In this document: piece after piece, positions 25,196 through 33,072 of the stretch
Position numbering within the stretch: the first letter of the stretch is position 1
How the letters are laid out: each line of letters opens with the position of its first letter
Source of the DNA: Deferribacteraceae bacterium UBA6799
Lineage (GTDB): Bacteria > Chrysiogenota > Deferribacteres > Deferribacterales > Geovibrionaceae
Direction: 5' to 3'
Length of the DNA stretch: 64,000 nt
Assembly (NCBI GenBank): GCA_002452335.1
Contig: DKFJ01000011.1
Coordinates: forward strand, 1 to 64,000
Program-made: the position numbers and the translations under genes
Notes under the pieces: generated by a model
The model's input: only the letters and a program-made list of their open reading frames with translations
Databases searched by the model: none
Told to the model about the DNA's origin: nothing

Positions 25196-27835
25196 ATGTC
25201 TCTAAAAGCCCAAGTCAAAAGACAGGAACTGCTGGATGCTGTGAAAGATTTACTGGAGATGAACATTTCTGAAGGATGCCGTTTTATGAGTGTCTATTCG
25301 GAAGCGGGACTGGGAAAATCTGAGCTAATGACAGCTCTGAGGCAGGAACTGGGCGGAGACAAGGGAGAATACATCTTTTTCGGAATAGACGCCGCATACG
25401 GATGCGGATGCTATCCTGAACAGGGCGCTGTAATACTAAGAAACTGCCTGTCTGGCGCTCATACCTCTTATTTCTCTCTTTTCGACATCTGCGCTCTGGT
25501 GCGCAGCGAAAGGATACACGGTATGCTGGCGGACAGCGCCTCCTCCTATTTCCGCCTGATGTCCCCCGCTGTGGCGGAGATAATGACCAAGGCGTCCCAT
25601 TCGATTTACTTTACCAGATACATGTACGATGAGGTCGGGAAAACACTTCAGGAAGAGTGGTTCAACGACACCGTGCGTCCCTATATATCATCCATATATG
25701 CCCAGCCGAATCAGAAGAACTGGATGGTGGTTCTGGAGGCGTTCGCTGAGTGTCTCCGTGCTCTGAAACAGGCAACAGGGCGTGAGCCCGTGATAGTCGC
25801 CGACAACGCGGAATTCTTCTATAATGCCGCCAATATCGGCGAATGCTGGCTGAAATATATGATGGAAAAAGCCGGATGCGGCACAGTGATATATCTGAGC
25901 GAGCATAAACTGCCCATGCAGATATACGGAGAGCTGAGTCTGGAACTGCCGGTGGAGGGGTTCTCCCGTGAGCAGTCCGACAGCTGTCTGGCAGAAAGAA
26001 GAATTGACAGAGAGGCTCTCAGAGAGCTGATATTCGAAAGCACCGGAGGTCATCCGGCTCTGACCGCTTATCTGGCGGAGAGCTGCGATCTCTATAAAAG
26101 ATCCGAGGGTTCTGAGATATCTCCGGATATGATAGAGTCCGACCCCATGAACATCGTTCATATGCACCTGAGCTGTATGCCGTCTTCTGATTCTGTGATG
26201 GCAAAACTGCTGAGCGGAGCGGAATATTTCGATGAGCCGCTCTTCATCGCCGTGGCGAAGGAGTTCGCCCCGAGCGTTCTGGAGATTGACAACTGCTTCG
26301 GAATGTTCACAGGGTACAGCTTTGTGGAAAATATGCCTGACCGCACATACAGAATTCACCCTTATTACAGAAAATACGCTTTTTCCACGCTGGATTCAGA
26401 TCTGCTGGAAAATATAAACTACAGCCTCTACCGCTATCATATCAGCGCGGTGGAGAGCTGCTCGCCCCTGAGACGCCCCATGCACATGAAAGAGGCGGTG
26501 AGACACGCTAAATCCGTTATGGAGATAGACGGTTTCGTTGACTGGTTCTCCGGTCTGGAAAAGAAATATTACGATATGGAAATATTCAGCTTCTGGCTGC
26601 ATCAGCTGGAAACCGCGAAAGAACATATCACAGGGATATTAGGCGTTTCAAACCCGGACGCAAGCGCATATATAGACAAGCTCGCCTTCATGTATCTGAA
26701 ATCGGGCAGATCTAAGGATGCTGAGAATATTCTTCAGGAGCGTCTGGACGCCATAGCCGAGAAGACAGGTAAGGACTCATCAGACACTGTTCCAGCTATG
26801 AACAAGCTGGCAGGTTTCTACAGCTCCACAGGAGATTTCGCGGCGGCTCAGGCAATCATGAAGAAAGGGCTGGACATCAGAGCCAGACTGGCAGGCGACA
26901 AAAGCGCTGACTATGCCGACAGTATGGTTAAACTGGGGCGTCTGGAGATGCAGTCCGGCAACAGAGCGAAGGCCGTGGAATGTATGGACGAAGCCGAGCA
27001 GATTCTGGACAAGGCGCTGGATGTTAACGACTCCGCACGCATTGAGGCGGACGAGGTAATGGCGTCGGTCTATTCCGCCGCAGGGCAGATAGCCAAAGCG
27101 GCGCTGATATATCATAAACTGACATCCTATAAGAACGAACAGCTCGGACCCTACAGCAAAGAGGCTATAAAGAGCCTGTCCGACTACGCCCAGATAATCT
27201 TCAAAAACGGCAACGGCAAAAAAGCCGTAAAACTCTATGAAGATCTGATAGCCAAAACCAAGAAGATCTATGGGGCGAACAGCCGTATGACTGCCGCCGC
27301 TGCCAACGATCTGGCGGTGGTATACCAGAAGATCAGGGAATATGAAAAATCAGAAGCTATGCACAATGAGGCCATCTCCATAAAGACAAACGTTTATGGA
27401 ACCAATCACCCGTCCACTGCCGCCAGTTTTACAAACTTCGGTCAGCTGAAATATCTGATGGGTGATATGCAGAACGCTGAGCCTTATTATTTCAAGGCAT
27501 TGCAGATATATGAGACAGTTTTCGGAGACAAGCACGAAAGAACCGCTCTGGGCTTCAATAACATGGGGTTCATCACATCCAGAATGGGGCAGTTCGAGCG
27601 CGCGGAGATGTATTATAAAAAAGCTCTGGAAATAAAGAGAGAGATAGGCGGGGAAAGAACAGTGTCTGCCGCCGCCACCATGAATAACCTTGGCGAGCTC
27701 CTGTTTCGTCTGGGCAAAAAGACTGAAGCGAAAGATCTTCTGTCCAGAGCGTTCGAGATATACACTGAGCTGCTCGGAGACGACCACGAATGCTGTAAGA
27801 TAGTCGCTAAAAACCTTAACGCTGTGGCTTCATAA
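25196..27835 (+). CDS. STAND-like NTPase with C-terminal TPR repeats
   Basis: The roughly 879-residue protein has an N-terminal P-loop NTPase: Walker A-like SEAGLGKS (residues 35-42, where the first Gly is Ser) and Walker B-like VIVADN (199-204), followed by winged-helix-like sequence. From about residue 480 to the end there are repeated 42-residue units of the kinesin-light-chain TPR type (for example AASFTNFGQLKYLMGDMQNA and ALGFNNMGFITSRMGQFERA), a protein-binding scaffold. This layout is typical of signal-transduction NTPases, also found in some defence proteins. No effector domain is visible. The ATG at 25196 is three bases past the peptidase stop; a GTG at 25190 would overlap it. It is cytoplasmic while its operon neighbour is exported. 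Confidence 0.82.
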   Translation: MSLKAQVKRQELLDAVKDLLEMNISEGCRFMSVYSEAGLGKSELMTALRQELGGDKGEYIFFGIDAAYGCGCYPEQGAVILRNCLSGAHTSYFSLFDICALVRSERIHGMLADSASSYFRLMSPAVAEIMTKASHSIYFTRYMYDEVGKTLQEEWFNDTVRPYISSIYAQPNQKNWMVVLEAFAECLRALKQATGREPVIVADNAEFFYNAANIGECWLKYMMEKAGCGTVIYLSEHKLPMQIYGELSLELPVEGFSREQSDSCLAERRIDREALRELIFESTGGHPALTAYLAESCDLYKRSEGSEISPDMIESDPMNIVHMHLSCMPSSDSVMAKLLSGAEYFDEPLFIAVAKEFAPSVLEIDNCFGMFTGYSFVENMPDRTYRIHPYYRKYAFSTLDSDLLENINYSLYRYHISAVESCSPLRRPMHMKEAVRHAKSVMEIDGFVDWFSGLEKKYYDMEIFSFWLHQLETAKEHITGILGVSNPDASAYIDKLAFMYLKSGRSKDAENILQERLDAIAEKTGKDSSDTVPAMNKLAGFYSSTGDFAAAQAIMKKGLDIRARLAGDKSADYADSMVKLGRLEMQSGNRAKAVECMDEAEQILDKALDVNDSARIEADEVMASVYSAAGQIAKAALIYHKLTSYKNEQLGPYSKEAIKSLSDYAQIIFKNGNGKKAVKLYEDLIAKTKKIYGANSRMTAAAANDLAVVYQKIREYEKSEAMHNEAISIKTNVYGTNHPSTAASFTNFGQLKYLMGDMQNAEPYYFKALQIYETVFGDKHERTALGFNNMGFITSRMGQFERAEMYYKKALEIKREIGGERTVSAAATMNNLGELLFRLGKKTEAKDLLSRAFEIYTELLGDDHECCKIVAKNLNAVAS

Positions 27836-27860
27836 CTTTTTAATTTCAAAACAGATAATA

Positions 27861-27890
27861 AAAAAACCGCTCAGTTGAGCGGGTTTTTTT
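27861..27890. terminator. Bidirectional terminator
   Basis: CCGCTCA pairs with TGAGCGG around GT, with AAAAAA before and GTTTTTTT after it. It serves the NTPase gene and the convergent superoxide reductase gene. Confidence 0.93.
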
Positions 27891-27912
27891 GTATTGAGTG
27901 TTTAAGAAATTG

Positions 27913-28299
27913 TTAGAACTTAACTTCTGCTTCGCTTTCCCACAGACCATGAATGTTGCAGTAGGATGTCGCGATGAGTTTTCCGGGTGTCTTCAGCTTA
28001 AGCACGAATTTTGAGCAGGGTTCAGCGTATGCGGGACCTTGGTTGGCTCCTGCCACAGCTTCTCCGTGAGTCATGTATTCGAATCTGGCAACGTTTATCA
28101 GATTGCCTTCAGCGGGTTTGAAATATACGGAGATCCAGTTGATGAAGTGCTCTGTAGTGTTGGGGTGAGCTATTTCTTTACCAACGGAAACCTCTACTTC
28201 AAACGCTTCGCCTGCGACTATTTTAGACGGCAGAACGATAACGGGAACGTGCTTTTCTGATTTGTAGTCTGCTGATTTTACAAGTTCGCCTATTGCCAT
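27913..28299 (-). CDS. Class II superoxide reductase (neelaredoxin)
   Basis: The enzyme reduces superoxide to hydrogen peroxide at a single Fe(His)4Cys centre, protecting anaerobes exposed to air. All ligands are present in the 128-residue product: His17 in SEKHVP (with Glu15 and Lys16 at the active site), His45 and His51 in HPNTTEHF, and Cys114 and His117 in CNIHGLW. There is no N-terminal desulforedoxin domain, so it is the one-iron form. The ribosome binding site CAGGAGGAA stands well before the ATG. It is 106 bases downstream of metH on the same strand and probably has its own promoter; the palindrome CTAAAATTTAG at 28324-28334 may be an operator. Confidence 0.96.
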   Translation of the reverse strand: MAIGELVKSADYKSEKHVPVIVLPSKIVAGEAFEVEVSVGKEIAHPNTTEHFINWISVYFKPAEGNLINVARFEYMTHGEAVAGANQGPAYAEPCSKFVLKLKTPGKLIATSYCNIHGLWESEAEVKF

Positions 28300-28404
28300 T
28301 GGAATTTCCTCCTGTTGTTTGTGCTAAAATTTAGTATCTGCTAAAAGGTATCACGGTTTTGAATTTAAATCAAACCTTTTTTGTCTGATTAGGTGAAAAA
28401 TCTT

Positions 28405-31400
28405 TTAAACCGTAAAATACTCCGCAGAACCGTTATAGACTATTATAGCACATGTTGAGTATTCCGGAACCATTTCGTGGTTTTCTGTTAAAAATACTCC
28501 TATTTCGCTGAAACCAAGTATCCCGTCCAGCTGGGCATTCTGCGCCAGAGACGGACAGGCGGGGTATCCGAAGCTGTATCTGCGCCCCTGATAGTTCAGC
28601 GATATTATTCCGTGCGCGGATTTTGCGTCTTTTGCGTCCGCTCCCAGCTCCGCTCTGATATTTTTGTGCCAGTATTCCGCCAGAGCCTCTGTCAGCTCGG
28701 TGAAGAATCCGTGGTATTGGTAATAACTCTTGTATTCGTGTCTGTCGAAGAGATCCTTGCATATCTTTTCAGCTCTTCCGCCTATCGTAACCAGATGGAA
28801 GGGCACTATGTCCTTTCTGCCGGAAGATACGGGCAGGAAATAGTCTGCGAGGCATACGCCGCCGTCTATACCCTGTCTGGGAAAGCTGAAGGTGGTGAGA
28901 ACCTCGTCAGTGCCGTCCTTGTATATCTTCAGATCGCATCCGTCGCTGTTGCAGTAAAAATATCCGTATCTGGCTGACAAAGAAACGATTCCTTCTTCCT
29001 TCACTCTTTTCACGATGTTTTCATATTCCGGATAGACGGTCTCTCTCAGCATTTTGCTGTATTCGCTCTCGGACATGTCTTTTTTGCTGTATCCCCATCT
29101 GTGTCCGAAGAGCGCCAGTTTGTTCATATATTCCAGAACGGCGTCGATATCGATATCCGTCACGGTTTTTACCCCGGTGAAGGGGATAGAGGGAACTATT
29201 CCGTCATGGACGGGTGTTTTCACTCTGACAGCTTTCGGCTTTGCCTCTTTCAAGGGTGTTTCGGGAGCCGCAGATCCCTCTTCTCCGCCCAGAACCTTAA
29301 GGGCGTCAAAAGCGTCCCGGCAGTAATGCACCATGCCGGGCATCAGCGGTTTGCAGTCGTTGTTTACGAATTTTTCTGTCAGAGCGGCGCCGCCCAGAAG
29401 TATCTTTTTGGCTATGCCCTGTCTCTGCATCTCTTCTATGTTGTCACGCATGATGTTGGTGGATTTAACCAGCAGACCGCTCATTCCTATGGCGTCCGCC
29501 TTAACCTCTATTGCCATGCGTATCATCTCTTCCACGGGTACCTTTATGCCGAGGTTATACACCTGAAAACCGTTGTTGGAGAGGATGATATCCACCAGAT
29601 TTTTGCCGATGTCGTGCACGTCGCCTTTCACCGTTGCCAGCACGATAGTGCCTCTGGTCTGGGTGTCGTCTTTTTCCATAAACGGCTCCAGCAGGTTCAC
29701 AGCCGCCTTCATGGTCTCAGCGGACTGGAGAACGAACGGCAGGAGCATCTTTCCGGCGCCGAACAGCACGCCCACCTTCTGCATGGCGGGGAGCATCAGA
29801 TTGTTGATGATATCTATCGGTTTCATGCTTTTCATCAGCTCGGTCAGTACGGTATCCAGCCCCGCCTTTCTGCCCTTCATTATCTGCTGAGTCAGCATCT
29901 CGTCCGGAGGCAGGTTGACCGCCTCTTCCTGTTTCACCTCGCCGGCTTTGGAAGCGAAGTATTCTATGAAAGCGGAAAGAGCGCCATCTTTTCCGTCCAG
30001 AAGCGCCTTGCAGTATTTTATATCCTCAGCGTCAATCATAGATTCCGGAATCACTTTGGAGGCGTGGACTATGGCTGTGTCCAGTCCGGCAGCCACCGCC
30101 TCGTGCAGAAAAACGGAGTTGAGCAGAGGTCTGCTGGCGGCGGACAGCCCGAACGAGATGTTGGAGAGTCCCAGAACTGTTTTAGCGCCTTTCAGACGTG
30201 TCTTTATCATGCGGATGGCGTTCAGCGTCTCCACCGCCGCCATTGTCAGCGTGGCGTCCCCTGAGCCTATGGAGAAGGTGAGGGGGTCGAAGATCAGATC
30301 CTCCGGGTTCAGCCCGTATTCCTCTGTGAACACTTTGTAGATCCGCTCGGCTATCTCGAATTTCTTTTCGGCTGTCATCGCCATTCCGTCTTCGTCTATG
30401 GTGAGCGCTATGACGGCAGAGGGATGATTTTTTACTATTGACAGCAGTTTATGCAGTTTTGCGCCGCCGTCTTCGAAGTTTATGGAATTTATGATGGGTT
30501 TTCCGGCATAGTTTTTCAGCGCTGTTTCCACCACATCAGGTTCTGTGGAGTCTATCACCACAGGGGCTGTGAGTGTCTTGTTCAGAAGGAGCATGAATTT
30601 CTTCATGTCTTCTTTTTCATTGCGTCCGGCATATGCCACGCACGCGTCGATGAGGTGCGCTCCGGTCTCCTCCTGTTCTTTCGCCACGGCGAGCATTCCC
30701 TCGAAATCCTCAGCCAGCAGGAGCTCTCTGAAAGCCTTGCTTCCGTTGGCGTTCGCCCGCTCGCCTATCAGCCCCGGAGCGGGAGACTGCTGTATGGGTG
30801 TGGAGAAATAAAGGCTTGCTGTCTCTCCGGCATAGGGGATGTTTTCGGGTCTTTTCGGCTTGTTTCTGTCCGCCACCGGGCGCAGAGCCCTGATGTGGTC
30901 GGGGGTTGTGCCGCAGCATCCGCCCAGAATATGCACGGGAAATTCCTTAACCAGTCCGTCCATTATCTCCGCCATATGTTCCGGCGTCATGGAATACACC
31001 ATCTTTCCGCCCTTGTTTTCCGGCAGTCCGGCGTTGGGCAGACAGGATATCCTTCCCTGATAGTTTTTTGCTATATTATGCACGGGATTGTGCATCAGAT
31101 CGGGACCTGTGGCGCAGTTGAGCCCTATGGAGAAGAGGGGATAGTCACGCAGGACAGTCACCACGGCGGACAGGTCGCTTCCCATCAGCATGGTTCCGTT
31201 CTGTTCCACTGTGACGGAAACCATCACGGGCGCATCGGAGTTTTTGTCGCTTTTCATGGCGAAAACGGCGTTCAGAGCCGCTTTTATCTGTAACAGGTCC
31301 TGACAGGTCTCAACTATGTAGAGGTCAACGCCCCCCTCGTGCAGTGCCTGCGCCTGTCTGTAGTACATGTCGTAGAGTTCATCGAATGATATCTGTCCCA

Positions 31401-31758
31401 AGCTGGGCAGACGGGTTCCAGGACCGATTGATCCGGCGGCGAACTTTCCGTATTTATCAGCGGCACGTCTGGCTATCTGGGCGCCCAGAAGGTTCAGCTC
31501 ATATGTTCTGTCCTGAAGACCGTATTCCGACATAACCAGCTCGGTTCCGCCGAAAGTGTTGGTCTCCACCACGTCGGCGCCCGCCTGAAGGTACTGTTCG
31601 TGTATTTCCTGAATGATATGGGGCGCGGCAAAGTTCAGCCATTCGCTGCATCCGCCGTATCCCTGCCATACATCATCGTTTATATCGTATTTCTGAATAG
31701 ACGTGCCCATGGCTCCGTCAAAAAGAATAATTCTGCCTTCAGCGAATTTTTTGAACAT
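28405..31758 (-). CDS. metH: Cobalamin-dependent methionine synthase
   Basis: MetH moves a methyl group from methyl-tetrahydrofolate through cobalamin to homocysteine. The 1117-residue protein has all four modules: homocysteine/zinc (about 1-310, GLNCATGP and GGCCGTTPDH), pterin-binding (about 330-600, IGERANANGSKAF), cobalamin-binding (about 630-870, GDVHDIGKN with the cobalt-ligating His), and the AdoMet reactivation domain at the C-terminus (RRYSFGYPACPSL). It is somewhat shorter than the 1227 residues of E. coli. GGAGACACC precedes the ATG. I looked for a cobalamin or SAM riboswitch in the 138 bases before it and saw none. Confidence 0.97.
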   Translation of the reverse strand: MFKKFAEGRIILFDGAMGTSIQKYDINDDVWQGYGGCSEWLNFAAPHIIQEIHEQYLQAGADVVETNTFGGTELVMSEYGLQDRTYELNLLGAQIARRAADKYGKFAAGSIGPGTRLPSLGQISFDELYDMYYRQAQALHEGGVDLYIVETCQDLLQIKAALNAVFAMKSDKNSDAPVMVSVTVEQNGTMLMGSDLSAVVTVLRDYPLFSIGLNCATGPDLMHNPVHNIAKNYQGRISCLPNAGLPENKGGKMVYSMTPEHMAEIMDGLVKEFPVHILGGCCGTTPDHIRALRPVADRNKPKRPENIPYAGETASLYFSTPIQQSPAPGLIGERANANGSKAFRELLLAEDFEGMLAVAKEQEETGAHLIDACVAYAGRNEKEDMKKFMLLLNKTLTAPVVIDSTEPDVVETALKNYAGKPIINSINFEDGGAKLHKLLSIVKNHPSAVIALTIDEDGMAMTAEKKFEIAERIYKVFTEEYGLNPEDLIFDPLTFSIGSGDATLTMAAVETLNAIRMIKTRLKGAKTVLGLSNISFGLSAASRPLLNSVFLHEAVAAGLDTAIVHASKVIPESMIDAEDIKYCKALLDGKDGALSAFIEYFASKAGEVKQEEAVNLPPDEMLTQQIMKGRKAGLDTVLTELMKSMKPIDIINNLMLPAMQKVGVLFGAGKMLLPFVLQSAETMKAAVNLLEPFMEKDDTQTRGTIVLATVKGDVHDIGKNLVDIILSNNGFQVYNLGIKVPVEEMIRMAIEVKADAIGMSGLLVKSTNIMRDNIEEMQRQGIAKKILLGGAALTEKFVNNDCKPLMPGMVHYCRDAFDALKVLGGEEGSAAPETPLKEAKPKAVRVKTPVHDGIVPSIPFTGVKTVTDIDIDAVLEYMNKLALFGHRWGYSKKDMSESEYSKMLRETVYPEYENIVKRVKEEGIVSLSARYGYFYCNSDGCDLKIYKDGTDEVLTTFSFPRQGIDGGVCLADYFLPVSSGRKDIVPFHLVTIGGRAEKICKDLFDRHEYKSYYQYHGFFTELTEALAEYWHKNIRAELGADAKDAKSAHGIISLNYQGRRYSFGYPACPSLAQNAQLDGILGFSEIGVFLTENHEMVPEYSTCAIIVYNGSAEYFTV

Positions 31759-31845
31759 CGGTGTCTCCTTGTGTGCTCCATTTTTATCTCAAACATTTAC
31801 TGGTGTAAAGATTTATAAGAGCAGTACAACTAAAAATGTATTGAT

Positions 31846-31876
31846 ATTGCGCACCGGACAGTATAAGATTGCGCAC
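31846..31876. promoter_or_regulatory. Tandem ATTGCGCAC boxes between metH and a sulfotransferase gene
   Basis: ATTGCGCAC occurs at 31846-31854 and again at 31868-31876, exactly 22 bases apart (about two helix turns), in the 138-base divergent region. The spacing suggests binding of a regulator on one face of DNA. Each box contains the palindrome TGCGCA. Confidence 0.5.
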
Positions 31877-31896
31877 AAAAAACCAAAGGATTTAGC

Positions 31897-32913
31897 ATGA
31901 CCGAAAAAAAGAAAGGTAACCCCAGAACTATAAAGCTCAACACCACAATGGATGTAACCATATCCAGAGGCGCTATAGAATACGCTGCCGGAATAGACCC
32001 GGCTGAGACATGGGAAGCAGTCACCGGAGAGAATCAGGATCTGGAGACTGTGGCAGCCATGCGCAAGAAGCACACAGAACAGGTGCTGAAAGCGGAAAGC
32101 ACAAAAGAATACATTGAAAAACTGGACGATTTTCTGAAAGAATCCGTCAGGCTGTTTCAGGGTATCATGAGCGGCAACGCCGACATCATCAGACCCTATA
32201 TCGCAGGTAAAAAGTTTCACTTCATTCTGGGTATGCCCAGAACAGGCGGAACCACAATATATAATGCCGCTTCCAGCGCATACGGCTGGGAATGGAACAA
32301 ACTTCTGGTCTCTATGACACATAACTACATGCCCAACGCCATATATGTTCAGAACAATCCCTATGTGGAATACGACATGGGCTGGAGACTGCCCTGGAAC
32401 TTCAACAACGTGCTGTTCGAGCTCTGCCAGTTTCTGACATATGTGAACCGTGAGGCGACAGACAAAGAGCATGTTTTCCTGAAGAGCACTCCTCTGTCAT
32501 ACGCTGTGAAACTGCTGAACTTCCTCTTTGCCGACAGAGCCGAATATCTGGTTACTGTGCGCCACCCCGGAGCGGTAGCCCTGACAAAAGGCACAGGAAA
32601 GGAAGTGACCCGTGAAGATCACATGGAGGTAACCACCATGTGGACAAACCTCTATTCATCCATAATCAGAGAGTGCAGACCTGTGGGCAGAATAACAGTG
32701 GTTCCCTACGGCGAATCCATGACACAGTATCTGAACGGGCTCTTTGAGTTCAGAAAGACCGGAGAGAGACTTGAGGAGACATCCTTCTTCGAGTTCGATG
32801 ATTATGACAAAGATTTCTATGACAGCGAGCCGGTGCAGAAAGCGTTCAAATATGTGAAAGACTCATGGGCGCTGTTCGACATGAATTTCCCGATCCCTGA
32901 TAAGTGCATATAA
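31897..32913 (+). CDS. Sulfotransferase-fold protein
   Basis: The 338-residue protein has the PAPS-binding signature of sulfotransferases: the 5'-phosphosulfate loop LGMPRTGGTT (about residues 112-120) and the 3'-phosphate motif YLVTVRHPGAVAL (Arg and the HP pair). These enzymes move sulfate from PAPS to hydroxyl or amine groups. A long N-terminal segment (about 100 residues) of unknown role precedes the core. There is no signal peptide, so it acts in the cytoplasm. AAAGGA lies before the ATG. It is monocistronic, ends at a strong hairpin, and is divergent from metH. The acceptor cannot be told; a lipid or surface sugar is possible. Confidence 0.82.
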   Translation: MTEKKKGNPRTIKLNTTMDVTISRGAIEYAAGIDPAETWEAVTGENQDLETVAAMRKKHTEQVLKAESTKEYIEKLDDFLKESVRLFQGIMSGNADIIRPYIAGKKFHFILGMPRTGGTTIYNAASSAYGWEWNKLLVSMTHNYMPNAIYVQNNPYVEYDMGWRLPWNFNNVLFELCQFLTYVNREATDKEHVFLKSTPLSYAVKLLNFLFADRAEYLVTVRHPGAVALTKGTGKEVTREDHMEVTTMWTNLYSSIIRECRPVGRITVVPYGESMTQYLNGLFEFRKTGERLEETSFFEFDDYDKDFYDSEPVQKAFKYVKDSWALFDMNFPIPDKCI

Positions 32914-32926
32914 TTAATAACAAATA

Positions 32927-32957
32927 AGGCGGTCAACTGACCGCCTCAATTTTATTT
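32927..32957 (+). terminator. Terminator of the sulfotransferase gene
   Basis: AGGCGGTCA pairs perfectly with TGACCGCCT around two bases, followed by CAATTTTATTTT. Confidence 0.88.
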
Positions 32958-32962
32958 TGCAT

Positions 32963-33072
32963 AAATTTTTCGTCCGTGAAAAATTTCTGATAACGCTTCA
33001 TTCAGGCAAAGCCCTCATTGCGCTCACGTTACGCTGACGCTCCACGAACCACATCCTGTGGTTTTGTTTTTA
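32963..33072. other. Two further hairpins between convergent genes
   Basis: AAATTTTTC/GAAAAATTT-type pairing around a short loop (32963-32986), then, after about 60 bases, AACCACA-TCC-TGTGGTT followed by TTGTTTTT (33047-33071), a second terminator shape for the plus strand. The GC-rich part between them (33010-33045) has no coding potential I trust and resembles neither the hairpin repeats at 59.4 kb nor a known RNA. Confidence 0.45.

Noticed and set aside
28433..31293. Long frames opposite to metH (up to 387 codons)
   Set aside because: They mirror the codon bias of metH, have no ribosome binding site or family motifs, and metH is certain.
31759..31896. Possible cobalamin or SAM riboswitch before metH
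   Set aside because: Only 138 bases are shared with a divergent gene and I see none of the conserved riboswitch boxes.
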